Source: Dysgonomonas hofstadii
GTDB taxonomy: Bacteria; Bacteroidota; Bacteroidia; Bacteroidales; Dysgonomonadaceae
Length of the DNA: 64,000 nucleotides
Assembly: GCF_014196915.1 (NCBI RefSeq)
Contig: NZ_JACIEP010000004.1
Span: forward strand, 248,001 to 312,000
Direction of reading: 5' to 3'
Under the pieces are notes generated by a model. It ran no database searches. It was not told the DNA's origin and worked only from the letters and a program-made list of their open reading frames with translations. The position numbers and the translations under genes were made by a program. How positions within the stretch are numbered: the first letter of the stretch is position 1; each line of letters starts with the position of its first letter. This document shows positions 25,921-34,121 of this stretch, piece by piece.

Positions 25921-27576
25921 ATGGAAAATAATAAATTTTTGACACTTATAAGGGACGGCATTTGCGAGAACTGGGATCGTCCTGCGTTGACCGATTATAA
26001 TGGGGAAACATATCTATATAAAGATTTTGCAAAAAAAATAGCTCAGTTGCATATCCTGTTTGCAGACATGGAAGTACAAAAAGGAGATAAAATAGCTATC
26101 AGTGGACGAAATTCTGCCAACTGGGCTGTAGGCTTTTTTGCTTCGCTTACCTATGGTGCTGTCATAACAACTGTTTTGCATGACTTTAGTGGAGAAAGCA
26201 TCCATTCATTGGTAAATCACTCTGAGGCTAAAGTCTTACTGGCAGATGAATATGTGTGGTCGAAACTAGATCCTATGCAAATGCCCGATGTGAAGACAAT
26301 TCTTTTAATAGACGATTTCTCGGTGCGAAAATCAAAACACCCTGAATTGCTGGAGTCTTGTTCCGATCTGGAACTAGCCTTTAATAAGAAATATCCAGAC
26401 GGGTTTGCAAAAGAGGATGTTGTTTTCCACGACGAATCGCCGGAAGAGCTGGCTGTGCTAAATTATACATCGGGAACGACAAGTAATCCAAAAGGTGTGA
26501 TGATCCCTTATCGCAGCCTTTGGTCGAATACACGTTTTGCCATCGATATGATTCCGTTTGTGAAAGCCGGAGATGGCATTGTATGTATGTTGCCGATGGC
26601 ACATATGTATGGTCTGGCATTCGAGGTACTACTTTCTATAGCAAAAGGATGTCATATCCATTATCTGACAAGGGTGCCATCCCCGCAGATTATAATGGAT
26701 GCGTTTGCAAAAGTAAATCCGACATTGGTACTTGCGGTGCCTTTAATTATTGAAAAGATAGTCCAGACCAGAGTATTCCCTGAGTTCAAGAAACAACCTG
26801 TTAAAACCTTACTGAAGATACCTTTCTTTAAGAAAAAAATATACAAAAAGGTGGCTGAAAAATTGATTCCGGTTTTCGGGAACAAACTGGTAGAAGTAGT
26901 TGTCGGAGGAGCGGCTTTGAATAAAGAAGTAGGAACTTTCCTCTCGGATATCAGATTTCCGTATACCGTTGGTTATGGAATGACTGAGTGTGGTCCGCTG
27001 ATTTCTTATGAATATTGGGAAACATACAAGCCAACTTCATGCGGACGACCAGTGGATCGTATGGAAGTGCGTATAGATTCATCCGATCCGGAGAGAGAAG
27101 CAGGTGAGATTATAACCAAAGGAGATAATGTGATGTCAGGCTACTATAAAAATCCTGAAGCAACGAAAGCTGCGTTTACGAAAGACGGCTGGCTGAGAAC
27201 AGGTGATTTGGGCGTGATGGATAAGGATAATTTTATCTTTATAAAAGGCCGTAGCAAGACGATGATACTTAGTGGATCGGGACAGAATATTTACCCTGAG
27301 GAAATTGAAGATTTTTATAATAATTCTCAATATGTGGGTGAATCACTTGTAATAGAGGAGAATGGCAAACTGATAGCCCTTATTTATCCGGATAGGGATT
27401 ATATGAACAAGCAAGGTATCAAAGAAAACGAATATTCTGCTATCTTTGTGTCCGAAATGAAAGCGATAAATAAGCGTTTACCGAAATATAGTCAGGTAGT
27501 TAATTTCAGATTGCAGGATCAGGAATTCGAAAAGACGCCGAAGCGAAGTATTAAACGTTTCCTTTATCAGAAATAG
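25921..27576 (+). CDS. AMP-binding long-chain acyl-CoA synthetase
   Basis: A 551-residue member of the adenylate-forming family, full length. The AMP-binding P-loop is LNYTSGTTSNPKGVMI, motif A5 is VGYGMTECGPLIS, the hinge motif is GWLRTGDLGVMDKDNFIFIKGRSK, and the C-terminal catalytic lysine lies in EKTPKRSIKRF. The enzyme activates a fatty acid as acyl-AMP and transfers it to CoA (or to ACP or another thiol in some relatives). The chain length cannot be read from the sequence. It is followed after 29 bases by EttA on the same strand, so the two may be cotranscribed although functionally unrelated. It has no membrane segments and is cytosolic or membrane-peripheral. Confidence 0.88.
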   Translation: MENNKFLTLIRDGICENWDRPALTDYNGETYLYKDFAKKIAQLHILFADMEVQKGDKIAISGRNSANWAVGFFASLTYGAVITTVLHDFSGESIHSLVNHSEAKVLLADEYVWSKLDPMQMPDVKTILLIDDFSVRKSKHPELLESCSDLELAFNKKYPDGFAKEDVVFHDESPEELAVLNYTSGTTSNPKGVMIPYRSLWSNTRFAIDMIPFVKAGDGIVCMLPMAHMYGLAFEVLLSIAKGCHIHYLTRVPSPQIIMDAFAKVNPTLVLAVPLIIEKIVQTRVFPEFKKQPVKTLLKIPFFKKKIYKKVAEKLIPVFGNKLVEVVVGGAALNKEVGTFLSDIRFPYTVGYGMTECGPLISYEYWETYKPTSCGRPVDRMEVRIDSSDPEREAGEIITKGDNVMSGYYKNPEATKAAFTKDGWLRTGDLGVMDKDNFIFIKGRSKTMILSGSGQNIYPEEIEDFYNNSQYVGESLVIEENGKLIALIYPDRDYMNKQGIKENEYSAIFVSEMKAINKRLPKYSQVVNFRLQDQEFEKTPKRSIKRFLYQK

Positions 27577-27605
27577 TCTTTACTTATAATTTATAACTAG
27601 ATAAC

Positions 27606-29291
27606 ATGTCTGACGATAAGAAAATTATTTTTTCGATGATGGGAGTGGGTAAACTTTACCCGCCACAAAAACAAGTTTTAAAGAATATTTACCTGTCTTT
27701 CTTCTATGGAGCAAAAATAGGAATTATCGGTCTCAACGGTTCCGGTAAATCTACATTGTTGAAGATTATAGCGGGTATAGATAAGGAATATCAGGGAGAG
27801 ATAATTTCTGACAAAGCATTTTCAGTGGGATATCTGGAACAGGACCCGAAACTCGATCCGACTAAAACCGTAAAGGAAATAGTACAGGAAGGGGTACAAC
27901 CTATAATGGATGTATTGAAAGAGTACGAAGAAATCAATGAAAAATTTGGTTTACCTGAGTATTACGAAGACTCAGATAAAATGGATGCTCTTTTTGCCCG
28001 TCAGGCAAAATTACAGGATAAAATAGATGCGACCGATGCATGGAATATTGATAACAAACTGGAACGTGCGATGGATGCCCTTCGCTGTCCGCCCGAAGAT
28101 CAGCTGGCTGAAAACCTGTCGGGAGGAGAAGCCCGTCGTGTAGCTCTTTGCCGATTGTTGTTGCAGGAACCGGATGTGTTGTTGCTCGATGAGCCTACCA
28201 ACCACCTCGACGCAGAATCTATCGACTGGCTGGAACAGCATCTCCAACAATATAAAGGAACAGTTATCTGTATTACCCACGACCGTTACTTCCTCGACCA
28301 TGTCGCAGGATGGATCTTGGAACTCGATCGTGGCGAAGGTATTCCATGGAAAGGTAATTATACTTCATGGTTGGAACAGAAGACCAAACGTATGGAGCAG
28401 GAAGAAAAGCAAGCCAGTAAACGCCGGAAAACCCTTGAACGTGAGTTGGAGTGGGTGCGTATGGCGCCTAAAGCCCGCCATGCTAAAGGTAAAGCCCGTT
28501 TGAACGATTATGAAAAGCTATTGAACGCAGACGAAAAAGAACGTGAAGAAAAGCTCGAAATATTTATTCCTAACGGTCCTCGTCTGGGTAATAAGGTGAT
28601 TGAGGCACATGGGGTAAGTAAGGCATTTGGGGATAAGTTACTGTTCGAAAATCTTGAATTTATGTTGCCGCCATCGGGTATTGTCGGTATTATCGGGCCG
28701 AATGGTGCCGGTAAAACCACATTATTTCGCCTGATACAGGGAATAGAGAAAGCCGATAAAGGTACTTTTGAAGTCGGTGAAACTGTAAAGATCGGATATG
28801 TAGACCAGTCGCATGCCGATATCGATCCTAATAAGTCTGTCTACCAGACTATTTCGGGAGGAAGTGAGTTTGTAAGGGTAGGGGGCAAAGATATCAATGC
28901 CCGTGCATACCTTTCACGATTCAACTTCTCGGGAGGTGATCAGGAAAAGCTGACGGGAGTCCTTTCTGGAGGTGAGCGTAACCGTCTTCACCTTGCCCTG
29001 ACATTGAAATCAGAAGCAAATGTACTCCTTCTCGACGAGCCGACGAATGATATCGATGTGAATACTTTACGTGCCCTAGAGGAAGGTTTGGAAAACTTTG
29101 CCGGTTGTGCGGTTGTTATATCTCATGACCGTTGGTTCCTTGACCGTATCTGTACGCATATACTGGCATTCGAAGGCAACTCCGAAGTGTTCTTCTTTGA
29201 AGGTAGTTACAGCGAATACGAAGAGAACAAGAAAATGCGCATGGGGAATGTAGAACCTAAACGTATCCGTTATAAGAAATTGATTAACTAA
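27606..29291 (+). CDS. ettA: Energy-dependent translational throttle protein EttA (ABC-F)
   Basis: A 561-residue protein, close to the length of E. coli EttA. Two ABC domains: Walker A GLNGSGKST with signature LSGGEARRVALCRLLL and Walker B LLLDEPTNHLD; then GPNGAGKTT, LSGGERNRLHLALTL and LLLDEPTNDID. The EttA arm domain is present in the first ABC domain (about 93-135, YEEINEKFGLPEYYED), as is the PtIM linker (about 240-300, including WVRMAPKARHAKGKARL). EttA binds the E site and gates the first peptide bond according to the ATP/ADP ratio. It differs from the ABC-F at 12.5 kb in having the arm and lacking the C-terminal coiled coil, so the two are not redundant copies. Confidence 0.93.
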   Translation: MSDDKKIIFSMMGVGKLYPPQKQVLKNIYLSFFYGAKIGIIGLNGSGKSTLLKIIAGIDKEYQGEIISDKAFSVGYLEQDPKLDPTKTVKEIVQEGVQPIMDVLKEYEEINEKFGLPEYYEDSDKMDALFARQAKLQDKIDATDAWNIDNKLERAMDALRCPPEDQLAENLSGGEARRVALCRLLLQEPDVLLLDEPTNHLDAESIDWLEQHLQQYKGTVICITHDRYFLDHVAGWILELDRGEGIPWKGNYTSWLEQKTKRMEQEEKQASKRRKTLERELEWVRMAPKARHAKGKARLNDYEKLLNADEKEREEKLEIFIPNGPRLGNKVIEAHGVSKAFGDKLLFENLEFMLPPSGIVGIIGPNGAGKTTLFRLIQGIEKADKGTFEVGETVKIGYVDQSHADIDPNKSVYQTISGGSEFVRVGGKDINARAYLSRFNFSGGDQEKLTGVLSGGERNRLHLALTLKSEANVLLLDEPTNDIDVNTLRALEEGLENFAGCAVVISHDRWFLDRICTHILAFEGNSEVFFFEGSYSEYEENKKMRMGNVEPKRIRYKKLIN

Positions 29292-29342
29292 AAAAACATA
29301 ACAGATGCAGCTATTTAACAGGTTGCACTGTCTTATAAGTAT

Positions 29343-29383
29343 AAAATCAGGAGTAAATAGCCTATATTTACTCTTGATTTTTT
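29343..29383 (+). terminator. Rho-independent terminator after ettA
   Basis: A 17-bp stem (29343-29359 with 29365-29381, one G-T pair) ends in a T run. It lies 51 bases after the ettA stop. Confidence 0.85.
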
Positions 29384-29453
29384 AGAGTGAAGATATTATT
29401 GTTTAGATAAGAGCAGGAAACGAGGCCGAAATTTCGGGCATGAATGATAACGA

Positions 29454-32024
29454 ATGAGTGGATCGCCACTATTTTATATAAGTACGAAATATAAGGGATT
29501 ATTTCTTTTTATATTCCTGTATATGCTGTGTAGCTCTGCGCTCGCTCAATCTCCGACGGTTGTTAAGGGGGTTGTGAGGGATGCCGTTACACGGGAAAAA
29601 TTACCGTTTGTCACAATTTCATTCGATAAAACCAGTGTCGGAACATTTTCTGATGAAGATGGAGAATTCAGGCTAAGCAACCGGGTAAATCGTGTGCGTG
29701 TTACAGCCTCATTGTTAGGGTATAAGCCCTATTCATTTATTGTGCATCCCAGAGTAACCACTACCGAGGAGATATATCTGGAGCCGATCGATACACAATT
29801 GAAAGAAGTGGTGGTGAGACCAGGGAAAGAGAAGTATTCGAAAAAAAACAATCCCGCAGTAGAACTTATCAAAAAAGTTATAGCCAATAAAGACAGTACC
29901 AATATCAAGGCTTTAAACTATTACCAGTACAAAGAGTACGAGCGGATGTTCTTTGCATTCAACGAGTTTAAACCTGACAGGGGAATGTTCAAAAAATTTG
30001 AGTTTATTCCCCAATACATGGATTCCTCACTGATAGATCACAAGCCCATATTACCTTTCTCTGTGCGTGAGCGTATTACTGATGTATTCTACCGTAAAGA
30101 CCCTAAATCGAATAAACGGATAGTAAAAGCCTATCAGATACAGGGTGTCGATCAGGAATTTGAAACAGAAGGGCTTGATGCTATCCTGAAAGAGACATTC
30201 AAGGATATATCCATATTCGATAATTCGGTGACGATGTTGTATAACGAATTTGTAAGTCCCTTGAGTTCGCATAGCGCTGTTAATTTCTATCGTTGGTACC
30301 TGTCCGATACAGTTACTATAGATAATGACAGGTATGTGAAGCTCGATTTCGCACCGTTTAATTCCCGGGATATCGGTTTTACAGGTAACCTGTATATATC
30401 TTTAGATAGTATGTATGCTGTAAAGAGGGCTGTGTTGCGGGCTCCCAAAAAAATGAATATAAATTTTGTGGAAGAACTTATCATTCAACACGATTTCTAT
30501 AAAAATAAAGAAGGCAAATGGGTTCCTCTGGAAGAAAGAACGGCTATCGATTTATCTATGCTCGATGCCTTGAAGTTATATATAGACAAGACTAAGCGCT
30601 ATGAAGATTTTGTCTCGAATCGCCCTATGGATCCTGTATTTATACTGAATGCGCCTGAAGTGTTCGAGAGAAATTATGATAAACGTCCGCCCGATTACTG
30701 GGCTAAAAATCGTCCTCTGCATTATCAGAAAGATTACAAGATGGACAGAATGATGGAAGACATCAAACAGATGAAAGGCTTCAGACTACTGTTAGGAGCA
30801 GGGAAAATAGTAGCGTCCAGCTATATCCCGACATCGGGTGACGAAGAAAAGAATAAACTCGACATCGGTACAGTTCCTACTTTTTACAGTTACAACAAAA
30901 CAGAAGGTAACCGTTTCCGCCTGACATTAGCTACGACCAAGAACTTTCACCCGAATCTTTATCTTTATGGATATGGGGCGTATGGTACTAAGGATAATAA
31001 GTTCAAATATTATGGAGAAGCGACATGGGCATTCAAGAAAGTATTAAATCATAAAGACGAGTTTCCCAAAAACAATCTTATTGTAGCCTATAAATACGAT
31101 ATGAATACGCTGGGACAACGATATACTCAGGCCGAGAGAGATAATATACTAATGTCTATCACACCGCGTAGTAATCAGAAGCTTACTTATAACAGGCAAA
31201 CGCAGATAGCATATGATAAGGAATTCTACAATGGATTTTCTTTCAAACTCTCCGGTCAGACTTTTGAAGAAAAACCGGCTGACAATCTTGTTTTTGAAAA
31301 GATAGATGAAAATGGTAATTTATATACTGTAGATAAGGTAAAAACATCGGAAGTTACGCTTGCTCTGCGTTATGCTCCTAATGAGAAATTCTTTCAGCAG
31401 CGCAGGAAAAGGCACTCTATCACTTCGCAGAAGTTTATAATGAATCTGACTCACACCATTGCTCTCGATGATTTTCTGGGAGGTCAGTTTCATTACAATA
31501 AAACATCATTCTCGGTAACAAAACACTTTTGGATAGCACCTTACGGTAAAGTAATGCTTATGGCCCAGGCCGAAAAGATATGGGGCGAAACGCCATTCCC
31601 GTTTCTGATTACACCGAGTGCAAACAACTCTTATACTATTCAGCGTGGAAGCTATTATCTGATAGAGTCGCTGGAGTTTGTTCACGATGCTCAGGTATCA
31701 TGGGAAGTATATTACCATATGGGTGGATGGTTGTTCAACCGTATCCCGTTACTTAAACTACTCAAATGGCGCGAAGTATTCGGATTCAGGGGGTTCATTG
31801 GCGAACTGAGCGACAGAAATAATCCGAGATATAACCACAATCTGCTAATATTCCCGAATGCGACTTTTACTACAACCAAAGGAAAGCCATATATGGAGTA
31901 TAATATTGGTATAGAGAATATCTTTAAATTTTTCCGTATCGACTATGTCCGCCGTGTAAACTATCTCAGTCATCCGGATGTAGATAAGGATGGATTTCGC
32001 ATATCGTTCGAAATGAATTTCTGA
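29454..32024 (+). CDS. DUF5686 outer-membrane protein with carboxypeptidase-like regulatory domain
   Basis: An 856-residue protein with a signal peptide (core LFLFIFLYMLCSSALAQ). Residues about 34-120 form a CarboxypepD_reg-like domain (VVKGVVRDAVTREKLPFVTI, VGTFSDEDGEFRL, LGYKPY). A DUF5686 region follows (NPAVELIKKVIANKDSTNIKALNYYQYKEYE), and the C-terminal 400 residues look like outer-membrane beta strands that end in an aromatic residue (GFRISFEMNF). The architecture is Bacteroidetes-specific. It resembles TonB-dependent proteins but has no plug domain, and its function is unknown. A paralogue lies at 53.3 kb. The next gene starts 11 bases after its stop, suggesting cotranscription with an ATP-grasp-like protein. 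Confidence 0.8.
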   Translation: MSGSPLFYISTKYKGLFLFIFLYMLCSSALAQSPTVVKGVVRDAVTREKLPFVTISFDKTSVGTFSDEDGEFRLSNRVNRVRVTASLLGYKPYSFIVHPRVTTTEEIYLEPIDTQLKEVVVRPGKEKYSKKNNPAVELIKKVIANKDSTNIKALNYYQYKEYERMFFAFNEFKPDRGMFKKFEFIPQYMDSSLIDHKPILPFSVRERITDVFYRKDPKSNKRIVKAYQIQGVDQEFETEGLDAILKETFKDISIFDNSVTMLYNEFVSPLSSHSAVNFYRWYLSDTVTIDNDRYVKLDFAPFNSRDIGFTGNLYISLDSMYAVKRAVLRAPKKMNINFVEELIIQHDFYKNKEGKWVPLEERTAIDLSMLDALKLYIDKTKRYEDFVSNRPMDPVFILNAPEVFERNYDKRPPDYWAKNRPLHYQKDYKMDRMMEDIKQMKGFRLLLGAGKIVASSYIPTSGDEEKNKLDIGTVPTFYSYNKTEGNRFRLTLATTKNFHPNLYLYGYGAYGTKDNKFKYYGEATWAFKKVLNHKDEFPKNNLIVAYKYDMNTLGQRYTQAERDNILMSITPRSNQKLTYNRQTQIAYDKEFYNGFSFKLSGQTFEEKPADNLVFEKIDENGNLYTVDKVKTSEVTLALRYAPNEKFFQQRRKRHSITSQKFIMNLTHTIALDDFLGGQFHYNKTSFSVTKHFWIAPYGKVMLMAQAEKIWGETPFPFLITPSANNSYTIQRGSYYLIESLEFVHDAQVSWEVYYHMGGWLFNRIPLLKLLKWREVFGFRGFIGELSDRNNPRYNHNLLIFPNATFTTTKGKPYMEYNIGIENIFKFFRIDYVRRVNYLSHPDVDKDGFRISFEMNF

Positions 32025-32035
32025 TAATTGAACCA

Positions 32036-33205
32036 GTGATACTATATTTTAATCCCGGTCATGAGACCGCTGTACATAATGCTTCTCCATTTTATATGCC
32101 TCCCGCTAATGTAGCTGCTATGCAGAAAGAACTGTCATTCCTGCCTGCATGGTATGGGCTCTCAGACGATTTTGTGCTGGCAGACATATATTACAAGTCT
32201 GTATATGACCTCTTTCCAGATTTGCCTAAAACAATACAAAAGAATGATATGGGCGAATATGGAAGCATGGAAGTCTCTTTATGGGGTATTTCTCCACAGG
32301 CGATACATTATTTTGAAGAACTGGAAAAAGAATATCAGATCGATTTGAATATACCCAAATGGAGGGATGAATATAGATATCTTAATAGCCGAGAGTCAGC
32401 CCGGGAAGTTCTTCATACATTAACCAAAGAAATAGGCGGAATATCAGAAAATATTATTCCCCGGTTCTATACAAGATTAGAAGATATCGTGAATCTTGTC
32501 GATATTTCTCACGATAAATTTCTGGTAAAAGCTCCATATTCATCATCAGGGAGGGGACTGTTGTGGTTGCCGCCGACAGGGTTGACCCGTACGGAAAAGC
32601 AAATACTGCATGGAATGCTGAAGAAACAGGGTAGTGTCTCTATAGAGAAAGTATTGGATAAGCAGGTCGATTTTGCGATGGAGTTCCTTTGTGATGGTAC
32701 AGGAAGAATTGAGTTTGCCGGATATTCACTGTTTTATACAAACAGCAAAGGGGCATACATCTCTAATTATGTGGGTGCGCAGCAGAATATAATACGACAA
32801 TTGACAGATACGATTTCTTTACCCTTGTTGGAGCAGGCAAAGGCCGCTTTACTGGAATTATTGCAGGATAAATGTGCAGGTCAGTATAAAGGTTGTGTCG
32901 GGGTGGATATGATGATTTATAAAGATGAAAACGGATATAAATTACATCCATGTGTTGAGATCAATATGCGTTACAATATGGGGTATCTTACACTCAGGTT
33001 ATTCGAAAATTATATCGATCCATCATCAGAAGGGCGGTTCTATATTGACTTCAGTGCTAAGGAAGGATATATTTATAAGACGCACCTGGATATGCAGAAA
33101 GAGAATCCGGCAAAGTTTTTTAATGGAAAGTTAAAAAGCGGATACTTGTCTCTTTGCCCTGTTGAAGAACATAGCAGGTACCGGGCATATGTTTTAATTG
33201 AGTAG
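32036..33205 (+). CDS. ATP-grasp-like protein of unknown function
   Basis: A 389-residue cytosolic protein starting at GTG (MILYFNPGHETAVHNASPF). I see an ATP-grasp-like pattern: FLVKAPYSSSGRGLLWL (about 160-176) resembles the ATP-binding strand-loop with its catalytic lysine and Ser/Gly-rich loop. DFAMEFLCDGTGRIEFAGYSLF resembles the central sheet, and CVEINMRYNMGYLTLRL carries the Glu-x-Asn metal-binding motif. If so, it would be a carboxylate-amine ligase or a peptide/metabolite ligase. The substrate is unknown, and automatic annotation would probably call it hypothetical. It starts 11 bases after the DUF5686 gene and ends 2 bases before the convergent SpoU methyltransferase. Confidence 0.6.
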   Translation: MILYFNPGHETAVHNASPFYMPPANVAAMQKELSFLPAWYGLSDDFVLADIYYKSVYDLFPDLPKTIQKNDMGEYGSMEVSLWGISPQAIHYFEELEKEYQIDLNIPKWRDEYRYLNSRESAREVLHTLTKEIGGISENIIPRFYTRLEDIVNLVDISHDKFLVKAPYSSSGRGLLWLPPTGLTRTEKQILHGMLKKQGSVSIEKVLDKQVDFAMEFLCDGTGRIEFAGYSLFYTNSKGAYISNYVGAQQNIIRQLTDTISLPLLEQAKAALLELLQDKCAGQYKGCVGVDMMIYKDENGYKLHPCVEINMRYNMGYLTLRLFENYIDPSSEGRFYIDFSAKEGYIYKTHLDMQKENPAKFFNGKLKSGYLSLCPVEEHSRYRAYVLIE

Positions 33206-33207
33206 TA

Positions 33208-33960
33208 TTACATACTTTTTCTCCGGAATTCTGCACAAACAATGGCTGTTGCTATGGCTACATTCAGCGATTCGGAAGTAGACCTGCCAATTGGATAGTT
33301 TGGTATATATAATTTATTAGATATTAGTTTTTCTATTTCGGGACGAATACCGTTGCCTTCATTTCCCATTACAATAATACCATTCGGGGTTAAGTCTTGT
33401 TCATACATATTTTCACCATCAAGCAAGGTGCCATAGACAGGGAAATGTTTGTTCTCTTTCAGAAAATCGGTCAGATCGAGATAATGGATATTTACACGCG
33501 CCAAAGCGCCCATTGTTGCCTGTACGACTTTTGGATTGAAAATGTCGGCCGTATCCTGTGAACAAAAGATATCCCTGATACCGTACCAATCTGCTAAACG
33601 GACGATTGTCCCCATATTACCCGGATCCTGTATGCCATCGAGAGCTAAAACCAGTTGCTCATTCAGATTGACTTCCGAATTGTTTTCAGGTTGATAAAAT
33701 ACAGCCAGTGCTTGTTGAGGGTTACGTAAAAAACTAGCCTGGGATAATTGATTGTCGTTGACCTCGATAACTTCTTCAACTGTTGATGCATCTATGATAC
33801 TCAGGTAATTGGCAGTGGCAACCAGTAACTGGCATTTTATATAAGGGAGCAAGTCGTTTACAAGCTTATTACCTTCGGCAACGAATGTCCCGTGTTCGGT
33901 ACGATACTTTTTCTCTTTAAGAGAGCGTATATATTTTAATTTATTCTTACTTAGGGTCAT
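33208..33960 (-). CDS. SpoU/TrmH family RNA 2'-O-methyltransferase
   Basis: A SPOUT methyltransferase of about 250 residues. A substrate-binding N-terminal domain (LSKNKLKYIRSLKEKKYRTEHGTFVAEGNKLV) precedes the knotted catalytic domain, with motif 1 ALDGIQDPGNMGTIVRLADW, motif 2 IIVMGNEGNGIRPE and motif 3 NYPIGRSTSESLNVAIATAIVCAEF. The enzyme methylates a ribose 2'-OH in rRNA or tRNA; the target (an RlmB-like rRNA site is most usual) is not determined. I prefer ATG 33960 (MTLSKNK) over the ATG at 33975, because homologues normally begin with the SKNK motif. It is transcribed divergently from TamL, with a TAGTTTTG promoter element at 34048-34055. Confidence 0.88.
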   Translation of the reverse strand: MTLSKNKLKYIRSLKEKKYRTEHGTFVAEGNKLVNDLLPYIKCQLLVATANYLSIIDASTVEEVIEVNDNQLSQASFLRNPQQALAVFYQPENNSEVNLNEQLVLALDGIQDPGNMGTIVRLADWYGIRDIFCSQDTADIFNPKVVQATMGALARVNIHYLDLTDFLKENKHFPVYGTLLDGENMYEQDLTPNGIIVMGNEGNGIRPEIEKLISNKLYIPNYPIGRSTSESLNVAIATAIVCAEFRRKSM

Positions 33961-34047
33961 AATCCATTCATACATTACTTCAAGCCTGCTTCCTTCAGGA
34001 TAAAGTATTTCAAACCTTATATATTTGCTTTTTACTCTTTTTCACAA

Positions 34048-34055
34048 CAAAACTA
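34048..34055 (-). promoter_or_regulatory. -7 promoter element of the SpoU methyltransferase
   Basis: Minus-strand TAGTTTTG matches TAnnTTTG and would start the transcript about 80 bases before the chosen ATG. No clear -33 element is visible. Confidence 0.4.
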
Positions 34056-34121
34056 CAAAAAGAAACAATTAAAACCCTAAATTTGTCATTCATTTCATAT
34101 TCGTGGTTAGTTTAGATCGGC

